This document shows, piece by piece, positions 1 to 8,280 of a stretch of DNA of 64,000 nt. The notes under the pieces were generated by a model. That model saw only the letters and a list, made by a program, of their open reading frames with translations. It did not search any database and was not told the origin of the DNA. The first letter of the stretch is position 1. Every line of letters starts with the position of its first letter. This stretch comes from Dyadobacter sp. CY343 (GTDB lineage: Bacteria; Bacteroidota; Bacteroidia; Cytophagales; Spirosomataceae): assembly GCF_021390335.1 (NCBI RefSeq), contig NZ_JAJUXK010000004.1, forward strand, positions 868,001 through 932,000, given 5' to 3'. The translations under genes and the position numbers were made by a program.

Positions 1-3
1 ATA

Positions 4-42
4 GAAAAAAACCCGCTTCCAGATCAGAAGCGGGTTTTTTTT
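4..42. terminator. Bidirectional intrinsic terminator
   Basis: A 10-bp GC-rich stem (AACCCGCTTC paired with GAAGCGGGTT) encloses a short loop and is flanked by an A-run on the left and a T-run on the right. It can therefore stop transcripts from either side. It lies directly after the stop codon of the minus-strand DoxX gene. Confidence 0.85.
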
Positions 43-451
43 ATCTATATAACTTATTATCGATCGAGTACTTTCCGGGCCCGGTGAAGAAAAGGGTCAG
101 GTAAGTGATCAGAAATGAAATTGCGTGTTCTTTTTCGGCAAATGGATCGGGTCCGTGCACGATGAATACGACAACGATCATCGTAATAATGAGCGGGATC
201 AATGCGGCTCTTGTAAACAATCCCAAAATCAGCAGAATAGAGCAGCCGAATTCTGCGAGAATGGTCAGAACCTTGGATAATTCTTCCCCGATACCGATCG
301 GATCCGCGAAAGAACTGTCGCCTCCGAGGTAACCGGAAAGCTTTGCATATCCGTGTGTGAGCATTAAACAGGATATACCGACCCGCAGGATCAGAATACC
401 AAAATCCGCCGAAGCGGGCAGTTTAATCGGTTTCAAGAATTTCTTCAACAT
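41..451 (-). CDS. DoxX family membrane protein
   Basis: Small integral membrane protein of about 136 residues with four hydrophobic segments, the usual DoxX/SURF4-like layout. The first segment carries a LRVGISCLMLTHGYAKL-type stretch with the HGxxKL signature common in DoxX proteins. Family members are quinol-associated or redox-linked membrane proteins of poorly defined role. I chose the ATG at 451 (MLKKFLKP), not the upstream ATG at 490, because the family begins shortly before the first membrane segment and the extra 13 residues are polar and unlike a leader. The gene is monocistronic and ends in a strong hairpin terminator. It diverges from the TonB receptor gene that starts at 654. Confidence 0.85.
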   Translation of the reverse strand: MLKKFLKPIKLPASADFGILILRVGISCLMLTHGYAKLSGYLGGDSSFADPIGIGEELSKVLTILAEFGCSILLILGLFTRAALIPLIITMIVVVFIVHGPDPFAEKEHAISFLITYLTLFFTGPGKYSIDNKLYR

Positions 452-653
452 ACATTTATTATTGTGTGAATAAATAATCCCTGGCCGCATTCACGGCCAA
501 AATAACTCTTTTCACCTAACCGCAGAAACCGCCGAGATAGTTTCATAAATAATTTCGTGTCGCCATGGAGTCATATTTTTATTTGCCAAGTTATATTTTT
601 AGATTTACCTAAATTATATTTCAGAGTAAATTAAATAATAGTTTTGAACACTT

Positions 654-2915
654 ATGAAGCTATACATACTATTCATTCTGTGCATCTTAACCTCGGCTTC
701 TCAGGCGCAATTTGTGCTTTCGGGAAACATTTCACTGGAAGGCCAGCCTGAAAGTGCATTCGGCGCGTCGGTTTATATTGACCAACTTAAAATCGGTACC
801 ACGGCAGATACTTTGGGCAATTATCGCATTTCAGATATCCCGAGCGGAACGTATACGATCAGGGTCAGCTATATTTCAATGCCCACGATTACCGAGAAAA
901 ACGTTTCCGTTAAACAGGATCTGGTAAAGAATTTCGTCATGAAATCGGGTGCCAATGCATTAGACGAGGTTGTGATCTCGGGAACGATGAAGGAAGTCTC
1001 AAAGCTCGACAGCCCCGTGCCGGTGGATATTATCACTGCCAAATTCCTTTATAAAAACCCGGTACCGAGCATTTTTGAAGGATTAAGCTACGTAAACGGC
1101 GTGCGCCCGCAGCTGAATTGTAACGTTTGTAATACCGGCGATATTCACATGAATGGCCTGGAAGGTCCGTACACGATGGTGCTCATCGACGGAATGCCCA
1201 TGGTGAGCGGACTTTCCACGGTTTACGGACTTTCGGGTATCCCCAATAGCTTAATCGAAAGAGTTGAGCTTGTAAAAGGCCCGGCCTCAACGCTTTACGG
1301 ATCAGAGGCTGTGGGCGGATTGATCAATATCATCACCAAAAATCCTTCGAAAGCGCCTGTTTTTTCGGCGGATGCATTCAGCACCAGCTGGCTCGATTAC
1401 AATCTGGACCTTGGTATGAAGCTCACTGCAGGAAAAAATGTGAGCTCGCTGATCGGGGTGAATTATTTCAATTACCAAAATCCGCTCGACCGTAACGGTG
1501 ACGGATTCACGGACCTTACCTTGCAAAAACGCATTTCGATTTTCAACAAATGGTCATTTAACTTAAAAAATAACAAGCAGGCGAATATTGCCGCGCGGTA
1601 CTATTACGAAGATCGCTGGGGCGGGCAAATGAACTGGAATAAGGCTTTCCGCGGCGGAGACGAAGTTTACGGAGAAAGCATTTATACTTCCAGATTTGAA
1701 GTACTCGGAAATTATCAGCTGCCTATCGAGGAAAAGATCACCCTGCAATATTCATTCAGCTCGCATCATCAGAATTCAGTTTATGGGAATGTGCCGTTTC
1801 TCGCGGACCAGAAAATTGCATTTGCCCAGTTGCTTTGGGACAAGGAAATCGGGAAGCATAATCTGTTGATTGGTACCCCTTTCAGATACACCTTTTATAA
1901 CGACAATACTCCGGCAACACGTTATCTCGATGGAAATGACCACGCTGACAAGATTTATCTGCCTGGTTTTTTTGTGCAGGATGAGATCCGTTCGGGGCCG
2001 CATTCGCTATTGCTTGGCGCGAGATATGACTTCAATAGCCGGCACGGAAGCATTTTCACGCCCCGTGCCGCTTACAAATTCAAGTTTAACCAAACGGATG
2101 TTGTTCGCCTGAATGTGGGTCGCGGCTTCCGGATTGTAAATCTGTTCACCGAAGACCACGCAGCATTAACCGGCTCCCGGCAGGTAATTGTGAAAGAGGC
2201 ACTTAACCCGGAGCAAAGCTGGAATGCAAATATAAATTTCGTGAAAAAGATTGTCACCGGGAGCTCATTTATCGGCTTCGACGCTTCTGTTTTCTATACC
2301 CATTTCACCAACCGGATCCTGCCGGATTACGACACCGATCCCAATCAGATCATTTACGATAACCTCGATGGTTACGCAGTTTCGAAAGGAGTTAGCCTGA
2401 ATTTGGATTTTAACTTCCCTTTTCCGCTGAAAATAATTGCCGGAGGTACTTTAATGGACAATTTCCAGAAAGAAAATGGCGTACGTTTCCGGCCGGTGCT
2501 GACGGAAAGATTCACGGGTGTCTGGTCAGTCAATTATGAGATTCAAAAAGCGGGAATCTCGCTCGACTACACGGGCAATATGTACGGACCGATGCGGCTG
2601 CCGGTGTTGAGCGAAGAGGATCCGCGCGCGCGCGTTTCACCGATCTGGTCACTGCAAAATATCCAGGCGACCAAGAAGTTTGACAACGGTCTGGAAATTT
2701 ACGGCGGTGTAAAAAACCTGCTCAACTTCACTCCCCCAGCCAATTCCATTGCCCGGTCGAATGATCCTTTTGATAAAAATGTGAAGTTCGACGATAGCGG
2801 CCAAGTGATCGCCACACCGGAAAATCCGTACCGATTGACCTTCGATCCGTCTTACGTTTATGCTCCTAATCAGGGGCGTCGGGTATTTCTGGGTATGCGA
2901 TATACGTTGAGGTAA
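654..2915 (+). CDS. TonB-dependent outer membrane receptor
   Basis: Outer-membrane active transporter of 753 residues. A signal peptide (about residues 1-19, ending SQAQ) is followed by a CarboxypepD_reg-like beta-sandwich (about 21-100), a plug domain (about 105-235, with LIDGMPM and the box VELVKGPASTLYGSEAVGG) and a 22-strand-type barrel to the C-terminus. The plug matches the ferrienterochelin/colicin-type receptors rather than SusC, since no SusD partner is adjacent. It contains C156-x-x-C159 in NCNVCNTGDIHMNGLEGP, a position where the family usually has an RG or NG turn. The substrate cannot be read from the sequence; metal chelates or haem are plausible. A TAGTTTTG box lies at 639-646 but so close to the ATG that I do not call it a promoter. 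The gene appears monocistronic. Confidence 0.9.
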   Translation: MKLYILFILCILTSASQAQFVLSGNISLEGQPESAFGASVYIDQLKIGTTADTLGNYRISDIPSGTYTIRVSYISMPTITEKNVSVKQDLVKNFVMKSGANALDEVVISGTMKEVSKLDSPVPVDIITAKFLYKNPVPSIFEGLSYVNGVRPQLNCNVCNTGDIHMNGLEGPYTMVLIDGMPMVSGLSTVYGLSGIPNSLIERVELVKGPASTLYGSEAVGGLINIITKNPSKAPVFSADAFSTSWLDYNLDLGMKLTAGKNVSSLIGVNYFNYQNPLDRNGDGFTDLTLQKRISIFNKWSFNLKNNKQANIAARYYYEDRWGGQMNWNKAFRGGDEVYGESIYTSRFEVLGNYQLPIEEKITLQYSFSSHHQNSVYGNVPFLADQKIAFAQLLWDKEIGKHNLLIGTPFRYTFYNDNTPATRYLDGNDHADKIYLPGFFVQDEIRSGPHSLLLGARYDFNSRHGSIFTPRAAYKFKFNQTDVVRLNVGRGFRIVNLFTEDHAALTGSRQVIVKEALNPEQSWNANINFVKKIVTGSSFIGFDASVFYTHFTNRILPDYDTDPNQIIYDNLDGYAVSKGVSLNLDFNFPFPLKIIAGGTLMDNFQKENGVRFRPVLTERFTGVWSVNYEIQKAGISLDYTGNMYGPMRLPVLSEEDPRARVSPIWSLQNIQATKKFDNGLEIYGGVKNLLNFTPPANSIARSNDPFDKNVKFDDSGQVIATPENPYRLTFDPSYVYAPNQGRRVFLGMRYTLR

Positions 2916-3004
2916 AACGCTGAAAATCTGGCTTCTAAAAAAGTGAACGAAAATGACCGTTTATAATTTTTCGAAGACCAAAAACGTATATAGTATTGAT
3001 ATTC

Positions 3005-3036
3005 ATTGATTTGAATAATTTTTGATTGTATATTTG
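3005..3036 (+). promoter_or_regulatory. Bacteroidota-type promoter of the CBM48 gene
   Basis: A perfect -7 box TATATTTG (3029-3036, consensus TAnnTTTG) is preceded by ATTG at 3005-3008 with a 20-nt spacer, close to the TTTG/N19-21/TAnnTTTG consensus of the primary sigma factor in this phylum. Predicted transcription start is near 3042, leaving a leader of about 24 nt. Confidence 0.75.
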
Positions 3037-3065
3037 TGCCATCGATTATTTAACACTACCTGATT

Positions 3066-3377
3066 ATGGCATTAGCAAAACAATTTGTAAAGAGCAAGTC
3101 TGTTTACAAAGTAACATTTACCGTTCCTGCGGAAGCTGCTGCGGACGCGAAGACAGTAGCCGTTGTTGGCGAATTTAACAATTGGAATCCTGAGGCGGTT
3201 GTACTTAAAAAACAAAAAGACGGATCGTTCAAAGGCATTGTAGAACTAGCCGCAGGGGAACACCAGTTCCGCTATATTTTGGATGGCGAGAAATGGGAAA
3301 ATGACTGGGAAGCAGACAAATACGTACCAGCAGGTGTAGACGAATTAGCTGAAAATTCAGTGGTTGTTTGCAGCTAG
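3066..3377 (+). CDS. Small glycogen-binding (CBM48 / isoamylase early-set) protein
   Basis: A 103-residue cytosolic protein consisting of a single AMPK/isoamylase-type E-set carbohydrate-binding module. The signature is VAVVGEFNNWNPEAVVL followed by FKGIVELAAGEHQFRYILDG. Such modules bind alpha-glucans; stand-alone copies are common in Cytophagales and are usually annotated as isoamylase early-set domain proteins. No catalytic domain is present, and no glycogen enzyme is encoded nearby. It has its own strong promoter and ends before a heptad repeat array and a terminator, so it is a single-gene unit. The biological role is unknown. Confidence 0.85.
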   Translation: MALAKQFVKSKSVYKVTFTVPAEAAADAKTVAVVGEFNNWNPEAVVLKKQKDGSFKGIVELAAGEHQFRYILDGEKWENDWEADKYVPAGVDELAENSVVVCS

Positions 3378-3384
3378 TTGGGTT

Positions 3385-3452
3385 TTAGCTGTTAGCTGTT
3401 AGCTGTTAGCTGTTAGCTGTTAGCTGTTAGCTGTTAGCTGTTAGCTGTTAGC
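3385..3452 (+). repeat. Tandem heptad repeat TTAGCTG, 9.7 copies
   Basis: Nine perfect copies of the 7-mer TTAGCTG (3385-3447) plus a partial TTAGC copy follow the stop codon of the CBM48 gene. The absence of any substitution suggests recent slippage expansion. It lies directly before the terminator at 3455. Confidence 0.97.
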
Positions 3453-3454
3453 GT

Positions 3455-3492
3455 AAAAAAACCGGAGGTAGGTGATCTACTCCGGTTTTTTT
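3455..3492. terminator. Bidirectional intrinsic terminator
   Basis: Stem ACCGGAG(G)TAG paired with CTACTCCGGT, loop GTGAT, flanked by A7 on the left and T7 on the right. It serves the convergent genes on both sides. Confidence 0.9.
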
Positions 3493-3520
3493 GTTTTCTA
3501 TAAATTTTTTCTCAAACCAA

Positions 3521-3576
3521 TAGCTAATAGCTAACAGCCAATAGCTAACAGCCAATAGCCAACAGCCAACAGCTAA
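3521..3576 (-). repeat. Degenerate heptad array in opposite orientation
   Basis: Eight 7-mers (TAGCTAA, TAGCTAA, CAGCCAA, TAGCTAA, CAGCCAA, TAGCCAA, CAGCCAA, CAGCTAA). On the minus strand they read TTAGCTG/TTGGCTG/TTAGCTA, the same family as the array at 3385. The last unit overlaps the stop codon of the minus-strand isomerase-like gene. Confidence 0.92.
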
Positions 3577-4499
3577 ACCTTAAATGCATCACTCTCCACA
3601 TACGCCTTGATCAGCGCGTCTTCGCCTTCGGCTCCTGTTTGTGAATTCCCGTGCTCCATACCCATGATAAAGGATTTATTTTCCTTTTTGCTGCGGTCGT
3701 AAATGTATTTGAATATGTTTTTGTAATTGATCTCACCGGTAGTCGGCTCTTTCCTTCCCGGCTCGTCACCGATCTGGAAGTAATCAATTTCGCTCCAAGT
3801 TTTGTCGATATTGTAGATCAGGCGGCCTTCGTTCTTCTGCATGTGATAGATATCATACAGGATCTTGCACGATTTACTATTTACCCCGCGGCATATTTCA
3901 TAAGTCTGCTCGGAAGTACGCAGGAAAAGGTTAGGTGAATCGCTAAGCGGCTCCAAAACCATGACTAACCCGTGTGGTTCCAGGATCTCGGCGCCGCGGC
4001 GTAGTGCGTCGATCACGTGGCCGGTCTGAACGCCTATCGGCAGGTTTCTTTCAAAATCACCAGGCACGACGGTCATCCATTTTGCATTCACCCGCTTGGC
4101 CACTTCGACCGCTTTTTTACAGCCATTGAGAAAAATATCAATGTATTCCTGCTTGCCGGCAGCAAGTGTATTGGCTCCGTTTCCACCTTTATCTACCACA
4201 AAAACACCCATTTGCATGCCCAAACGCGTCATTTCTTTCGCGATCGCTTCCTGCTCCTGCACCGGGCGGCCCATCATACCATTATCTTCAAGCGCCATGA
4301 AACCGTTATCAGCCATAAATTTAAGCTGATCGATAACACCTTTTCCGGCTTTATTTTGGAACATTCCGAAATGGGGTGCGTATTTGAGCTTGAACTGATT
4401 CTTGGCGGTCGGGGCTGGCTGGCCAGCAAAAGCATTATCAGCTGCTACTGCTGCACCCGCCAGACCTAATGTAGATTTTACAAAATTTCTACGAAGCAT
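3573..4499 (-). CDS. Hydroxypyruvate isomerase-like TIM-barrel protein, Tat-exported
   Basis: A sugar phosphate isomerase/epimerase (xylose-isomerase-like TIM barrel) of 308 residues. The ATG at 4499 gives MLRRNFVKSTLG, a twin-arginine motif followed by a hydrophobic stretch and an AFA cleavage site, so export by Tat is likely. The upstream ATG at 4544 would bury this leader and was rejected. Metal-binding elements expected for the hydroxypyruvate isomerase subgroup are visible: LEPLS, YDIYHMQ, GDEPGR and GMEHG, which supply the Glu, Asp/His, Glu and Glu ligands. It probably isomerises a small keto/aldose sugar acid. It lies just downstream of the large propeller/HEAT gene at 4591 on the same strand, an association often seen in Bacteroidota and Planctomycetes sugar loci. 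The substrate is not determined. Confidence 0.85.
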   Translation of the reverse strand: MLRRNFVKSTLGLAGAAVAADNAFAGQPAPTAKNQFKLKYAPHFGMFQNKAGKGVIDQLKFMADNGFMALEDNGMMGRPVQEQEAIAKEMTRLGMQMGVFVVDKGGNGANTLAAGKQEYIDIFLNGCKKAVEVAKRVNAKWMTVVPGDFERNLPIGVQTGHVIDALRRGAEILEPHGLVMVLEPLSDSPNLFLRTSEQTYEICRGVNSKSCKILYDIYHMQKNEGRLIYNIDKTWSEIDYFQIGDEPGRKEPTTGEINYKNIFKYIYDRSKKENKSFIMGMEHGNSQTGAEGEDALIKAYVESDAFKV

Positions 4500-4590
4500 G
4501 TTTTTTCTTGAGTTATGTTTGAATTGTAAAGAAACGAAATGCACTGATTTACCTCAAAAGCACTTCTATTATTTTACAAATGCACTTTTA

Positions 4591-7299
4591 CTAAGACCTT
4601 CTCCTTTTCCGGCGTTCCTTTCTGGAAGCTGGCTTTTGCGGAGCGGCTTCGGCTTCCTGCACTGCCGGTTTAGGAAAATAGGGAGCTAGCTGAGCCTTGA
4701 TATCTTCCCTGAATGCGTTTCTCACACCGTCCAATGCACCTTCTTTTACTTCGCCCGCAAGCCGGTCGTCCAGGAGTAGCTTCACAACCGTTTCTTCGCC
4801 TGGCCAGCTCGCCCCCAGGAACTTAGCAGCATTCTTGCGAACAGCTACGGATTCGTCCGGATTGACAGCAGCAGAGCGCAGCAGATAAACAGACTCACTA
4901 CTTCCTACTGTTTGAATAGAAGCCAGCAAAGCGATTTTCTTCGCTTCGTTCATGCCGGCCAGCTTTTGGGTTACGTAAGAAATCCCCGCTTGTTCCAGCA
5001 ATAATGCGCCAGCGTCCCTCCCGAGCACTTCGTCCGATTTGTCCAGCGCCATTTTAAGCAGCCGGTCATTTTCAGATTCCAGCTCGTAGCGCGTCATCAG
5101 GTCAATGTAATGCTCGGTACCATAAGTTTCGTCGAGCAATTTGTTCAACGCGGACAATCCCTGCTGTGAATTTTTTACAAATGATTTATCCAAATGCAGC
5201 AGTGCCAGCTTACTTACCTCAATCCGATCGCTTGCGGGAACTGAGAGCACATTCAGCAGCGCCTGTGACTTTTCGTAACCAGCGCGGAAGAAATCGAATG
5301 CACGGAAATACCTTAACCTGCTTTTGAAATCAACAGAAGTATCGGCAGCGGCCTCTGTCAAATACGGGATCGCCTGCCGGGTCCGGGCAAGCCAGATAAT
5401 ATCTTTGCCTGCGTCAGTGGCAGTGGGTTTCCCTTTTTGTCTTTCCAGCCAGGCCGGAAAAATCCGCTCCCACTGATCGAATGCACCGATACTCAGTGCC
5501 TCTACAGTCCAGCGGTCATTTCCTTTGTATTGTTTTGCCAATTGCAGCCACACATCCAGTGCTTCATAAGTGTGGTTATGGTTGATCGCAAGTGCACATT
5601 CGCGCCGCACCTGCGGATCGGGATCGGCGGTAAGTCTTTTGATATATTCAGTGGGGTCGCTATTGCGCTGACGCACAGCGCGTAACGCCGTAATGCGGAT
5701 GTTTGGATTTAAATGCCGGAAGCCAATATCCAGTGCGCGGTAATTGAAACCCTCAATGCGGTTAAGTACCCACAATGCCCGGGCGCGCAGTTTCGGGTTT
5801 GCATTGTATCTGTTAAAAAGCTCTTCCAAAAATGGTTCTGCGTTCCAGCCGTGTTTTACACAGGCATTCCAGGCCAGATAGCGCATCGACAAGTTGGGGC
5901 TTTGCAATGCTTTCACCGCTTCCTCCGGGTTAGTAAGGTCGAAAACCGGAATAGTATAAGGTACTCCCGGAGGCGCCACGCGGAATATCCGCCCGCGGCT
6001 TTTGTCTTTCATTTGATTCGAGCCGATCACAGGATCGTACCAATCGGAAATAATGAGCGAACCGTCGGGTGCAACGCAAACATCCGTAGGCCGGAACCAT
6101 TTGTCGCGGGTACCTTCCACGATCGGCAGGATTCCAGTCGATTTGTAGCCCGCTCCGTCAACTTCGACGGGAAATGCATTTACGTAGCGCTGACCTGCGT
6201 CGGCGAGTAATATCTGGTCCCAGTAGCGCCGGGGAAGCAGCTCACCTTCGTAAATGGTCATCCCCATCGGAAACCCTGAACCCGTTTGCAACAGATCTGG
6301 CACTACGCCCGGGTCGTTCTGGTGCCAGTGCCTCCGCGGTATTTCGTCTTCAAGATTGGTCCTGTTAAGTCGCCAGCTTGCGCCGGTCATTTCGTCAATA
6401 TATCCGAAATTCCCATTTTCCATCACATAAGAAATCCGGTCACTTCCGTTACCCGGCTCTTCCTGGTCCGACTGCCACATGGTTCCGTAGCTGTCGACGG
6501 CTACTTCAAAACCATTTCGGAAATTTTCAGCCATAATTTCAACTTTGGTAAAGTCCTGCTCGCAGCGAAAAACTACACCTTGTTTGAATTGCCTGAAATC
6601 GATCGGTCTCTCATATTTATCCAGCAAAGGCCTATCCTGACCGTCTACCAGCTGTCTTCCGGCATTTCCGAAGTTGAAGTAAAATTTTCCATCGGGCCCG
6701 AAAACGAATGCGTGTACCCCTGCGTCACTTTGCACGCCGCCTATTCCTTTGAAGAGAATTTCCTTGGTATCAGCCTTATCGTCGCCGTTTGTATCTGTAA
6801 AAAGCCACACGTACGGACTTTGAGAAACGATCGCTTTATTGCCCATTACCCAGATCCCGAGCGGCGCATTGATCTCCGGTCCCTGATAAAAAACCTTGGT
6901 AACATCGGCTTTTCCGTCTCCATCCTTATCTTCCAGGATCAGGATGCGGTCGCCCATTCCCAGTTCGGATTTTCCGTTGACGGCCGGGCGATAATTATAA
7001 GCTTCACAAACCCAAACCCTGCCACGGTGATCCACATCGATATTGATCGGATTAATCACATTCGGCTCGGAAGCAAACAATGTCGCTTCGAGTCCGTCGG
7101 CCACTTTGATACCAGCGACTGCATTCCGTGAAAAACGCTTTTCCGGCTCAGAAAGCGCTGCATAAGCGCTATCCGGGTCGATAACAACCACTGGCTCAGT
7201 AACTAATGTATCGGTAACCTGGGAAAAACCTTGGACCTGAGGAAGGAAAGAAGCTGCCGCAAGGAAGAGGGCAAAACTTTTAATATTAAATTGTTTCAA
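4591..7299 (-). CDS. Beta-propeller/HEAT membrane-bound dehydrogenase-like protein, cytochrome domain absent
   Basis: A secreted protein of 902 residues. A leader (MKQFNIKSFALFLAAASF) is followed by a TIGR02604-type beta-propeller (about residues 55-440; LEATLFASEPNVINPINIDVD, GRVWVCEAYNYRP, VCVAPDGSLIISDWYDP) and HEAT-like helical repeats (about 450-870). Proteins of this family normally end in a haem-binding CxxCH domain. Here there is no CxxCH; the chain ends in a Lys/Arg-rich tail (RKERRKRRRS). Its neighbour at 8318-11401 is a close paralogue that keeps the haem domain, so this copy has lost it or works with the other as a subunit. The family is thought to oxidise sugars or related alcohols in the periplasm, but this is not proven for any close member. 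Confidence 0.85.
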   Translation of the reverse strand: MKQFNIKSFALFLAAASFLPQVQGFSQVTDTLVTEPVVVIDPDSAYAALSEPEKRFSRNAVAGIKVADGLEATLFASEPNVINPINIDVDHRGRVWVCEAYNYRPAVNGKSELGMGDRILILEDKDGDGKADVTKVFYQGPEINAPLGIWVMGNKAIVSQSPYVWLFTDTNGDDKADTKEILFKGIGGVQSDAGVHAFVFGPDGKFYFNFGNAGRQLVDGQDRPLLDKYERPIDFRQFKQGVVFRCEQDFTKVEIMAENFRNGFEVAVDSYGTMWQSDQEEPGNGSDRISYVMENGNFGYIDEMTGASWRLNRTNLEDEIPRRHWHQNDPGVVPDLLQTGSGFPMGMTIYEGELLPRRYWDQILLADAGQRYVNAFPVEVDGAGYKSTGILPIVEGTRDKWFRPTDVCVAPDGSLIISDWYDPVIGSNQMKDKSRGRIFRVAPPGVPYTIPVFDLTNPEEAVKALQSPNLSMRYLAWNACVKHGWNAEPFLEELFNRYNANPKLRARALWVLNRIEGFNYRALDIGFRHLNPNIRITALRAVRQRNSDPTEYIKRLTADPDPQVRRECALAINHNHTYEALDVWLQLAKQYKGNDRWTVEALSIGAFDQWERIFPAWLERQKGKPTATDAGKDIIWLARTRQAIPYLTEAAADTSVDFKSRLRYFRAFDFFRAGYEKSQALLNVLSVPASDRIEVSKLALLHLDKSFVKNSQQGLSALNKLLDETYGTEHYIDLMTRYELESENDRLLKMALDKSDEVLGRDAGALLLEQAGISYVTQKLAGMNEAKKIALLASIQTVGSSESVYLLRSAAVNPDESVAVRKNAAKFLGASWPGEETVVKLLLDDRLAGEVKEGALDGVRNAFREDIKAQLAPYFPKPAVQEAEAAPQKPASRKERRKRRRS

Positions 7300-7439
7300 A
7301 ACAAATTTGATGACGCGAACTACACAAAAACCGTTTAAAAATACAGCTTGTTTCCTGAATAATGAAGAGAAGATTTAAAGTTGATGGGAATGAGCATAAT
7401 TAGATATTCCAAATAATTCGCTCGAAGGCATTCTGCATG

Positions 7440-7540
7440 TTCCCCCGGCCCCTGAAGGGGAGAACGCTGATCCGAAATAATGTCTCGAAATTCCGTAAAA
7501 CAATAAAAAGCCACAAGTCCCCTTTTGGGGATTTAGGGGT
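7440..7540. repeat. Palindromic intergenic element (CCCCTGAAGGGG / TCCCCTTTTGGGGA)
   Basis: Two G/C palindromes about 57 bp apart: CCCCTGAAGGGG at 7449-7460 and TCCCCTTTTGGGGA at 7518-7531, the latter followed by TTTAGGGG. From general knowledge, very similar CCCCTAAATCCCC/GGGGACTT sequences recur in intergenic DNA of many Bacteroidota, so this is probably a short non-autonomous repeat. Only one copy is visible here. Confidence 0.55.
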
Positions 7541-7589
7541 TATCAGCACTAAGTCAAAAAACTGCAAGCGCCTTAACAACAAAAGCCAA

Positions 7590-7619
7590 TTTGTTATATC
7601 ACAAAACAATGTATCTTTG
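7590..7619 (+). promoter_or_regulatory. Bacteroidota-type promoter of the small two-gene cassette
   Basis: TTTG at 7590-7593, an 18-nt spacer and a perfect TATCTTTG -7 box at 7612-7619. Predicted start is near 7626, about 17 nt upstream of the GTG start codon at 7643. Confidence 0.75.
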
Positions 7620-7642
7620 GATCTTCCACGTCTATCAATATT

Positions 7643-7828
7643 GTGAAAGAAAAGATCAAGCAGCTTATAGCGGAACATCTGATCAGAAGAGGTGCATTGA
7701 AGATCACTTTGCATAATTACAAAGCGACCGGAGTATTGACAGATGCGATAAGAGACCGGATTCTGGATGAGATCAATGAAATTGATAGTGTGATCGAAAA
7801 GTTGAAGGAAATATTGAAAGCGATCTAG
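7643..7828 (+). CDS. Small helical protein of unknown function
   Basis: A 61-residue protein starting with GTG. It is almost entirely charged and helical, with a C-terminal segment (INEIDSVIEKLKEILKAI) in heptad-like spacing that could form a coiled coil. I do not recognise a family. The evidence that it is a real gene is a near-consensus promoter immediately upstream, a short leader, and a co-directional gene beginning 19 nt after its stop. It has no signal peptide or membrane segment, so it should be cytosolic. The two genes are inserted between two large paralogous minus-strand genes. Confidence 0.6.
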   Translation: MKEKIKQLIAEHLIRRGALKITLHNYKATGVLTDAIRDRILDEINEIDSVIEKLKEILKAI

Positions 7829-7847
7829 CAACCTAAAAATTTACTCA

Positions 7848-8264
7848 ATGAAAGACCTTATTAAGAGATTAAGTGAAGCACGCAGCCTGGAAGATTACGA
7901 ATCGGCGAGCAAAGAATGTCTCGACTATTTTCCAAAAGCGACGGAAAGTGAACGTTCCGAAATAAGGAAAGTGATGATTTCCAAAGGCGATGAAATGATG
8001 CTGAAAGCAAAAGAGTCGCGCCAAAAAGCAGCTGAGCTGATAGCAGAATATGAAGATGCGAATATCAATATCGAGATTGACGGTCGTAAATACCCGCTGA
8101 GTGAGTGGGTCACTATGAAAGAATATTGCCGAAGATTTGGGCTTAAAAACACGATGGTGATCAATAATTGGATCAATCGACAAATTATTCCGAAGGAGAA
8201 TATTCTTAATATCAGTCAGTTAAATGGTCTCAGGCTTATTAAGGCAGTACCCTACAAGGGATAA
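7848..8264 (+). CDS. Small protein with C-terminal helix-turn-helix-like segment
   Basis: A 138-residue cytosolic protein, second gene of the cassette. Residues 1-70 are helical and rich in Glu, Lys and Ser. Residues about 80-135 (WVTMKEYCRRFGLKNTMVINNWINR, then ISQLNGLRLI) resemble the winged-helix/MerR-like fold of excisionases and DNA-binding helix_turn_helix_17 domains, where a helix ends in a xxxNWI(N/K)RG pattern followed by a short beta wing. This suggests DNA binding, but no family is certain. It ends before a strong bidirectional hairpin. It may regulate itself and its small partner; a toxin-antitoxin role is conceivable but not supported by any specific motif. Confidence 0.65.
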   Translation: MKDLIKRLSEARSLEDYESASKECLDYFPKATESERSEIRKVMISKGDEMMLKAKESRQKAAELIAEYEDANINIEIDGRKYPLSEWVTMKEYCRRFGLKNTMVINNWINRQIIPKENILNISQLNGLRLIKAVPYKG

Positions 8265-8280
8265 ACCCCTCTATAAAAAA

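Larger units (their letters stand above)
7300..7642. other. Intergenic region with paired G/C palindromes and a promoter
   Basis: A 343-bp stretch without a credible gene. It contains an AT-rich leader region of the minus-strand gene (7300-7400), two G/C palindromes (7449-7460 and 7518-7531) and a plus-strand promoter (7590-7619). The 143-residue minus-strand reading frame crossing it overlaps the real plus-strand genes and shows no family features. Confidence 0.7.

Noticed and set aside
639..646. Promoter of the TonB receptor at 654
   Set aside because: TAGTTTTG matches the -7 consensus, but the resulting transcript would be practically leaderless and no TTG lies at the right distance.
3385..3576. 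CRISPR array
   Set aside because: The repeats are 7 bp with no spacers and no cas genes occur in the window.
6286..7131. 281-codon plus-strand open frame
   Set aside because: It lies antisense to the propeller domain of the 902-residue gene. The frame lacks domain features, and the equivalent antisense frame recurs opposite the paralogue (10937-11308), which shows it mirrors the coding sequence.
7400..7831. 143-codon minus-strand open frame
   Set aside because: Overlaps the palindromic repeat and the antisense of the 61-residue gene, which has a proper promoter.
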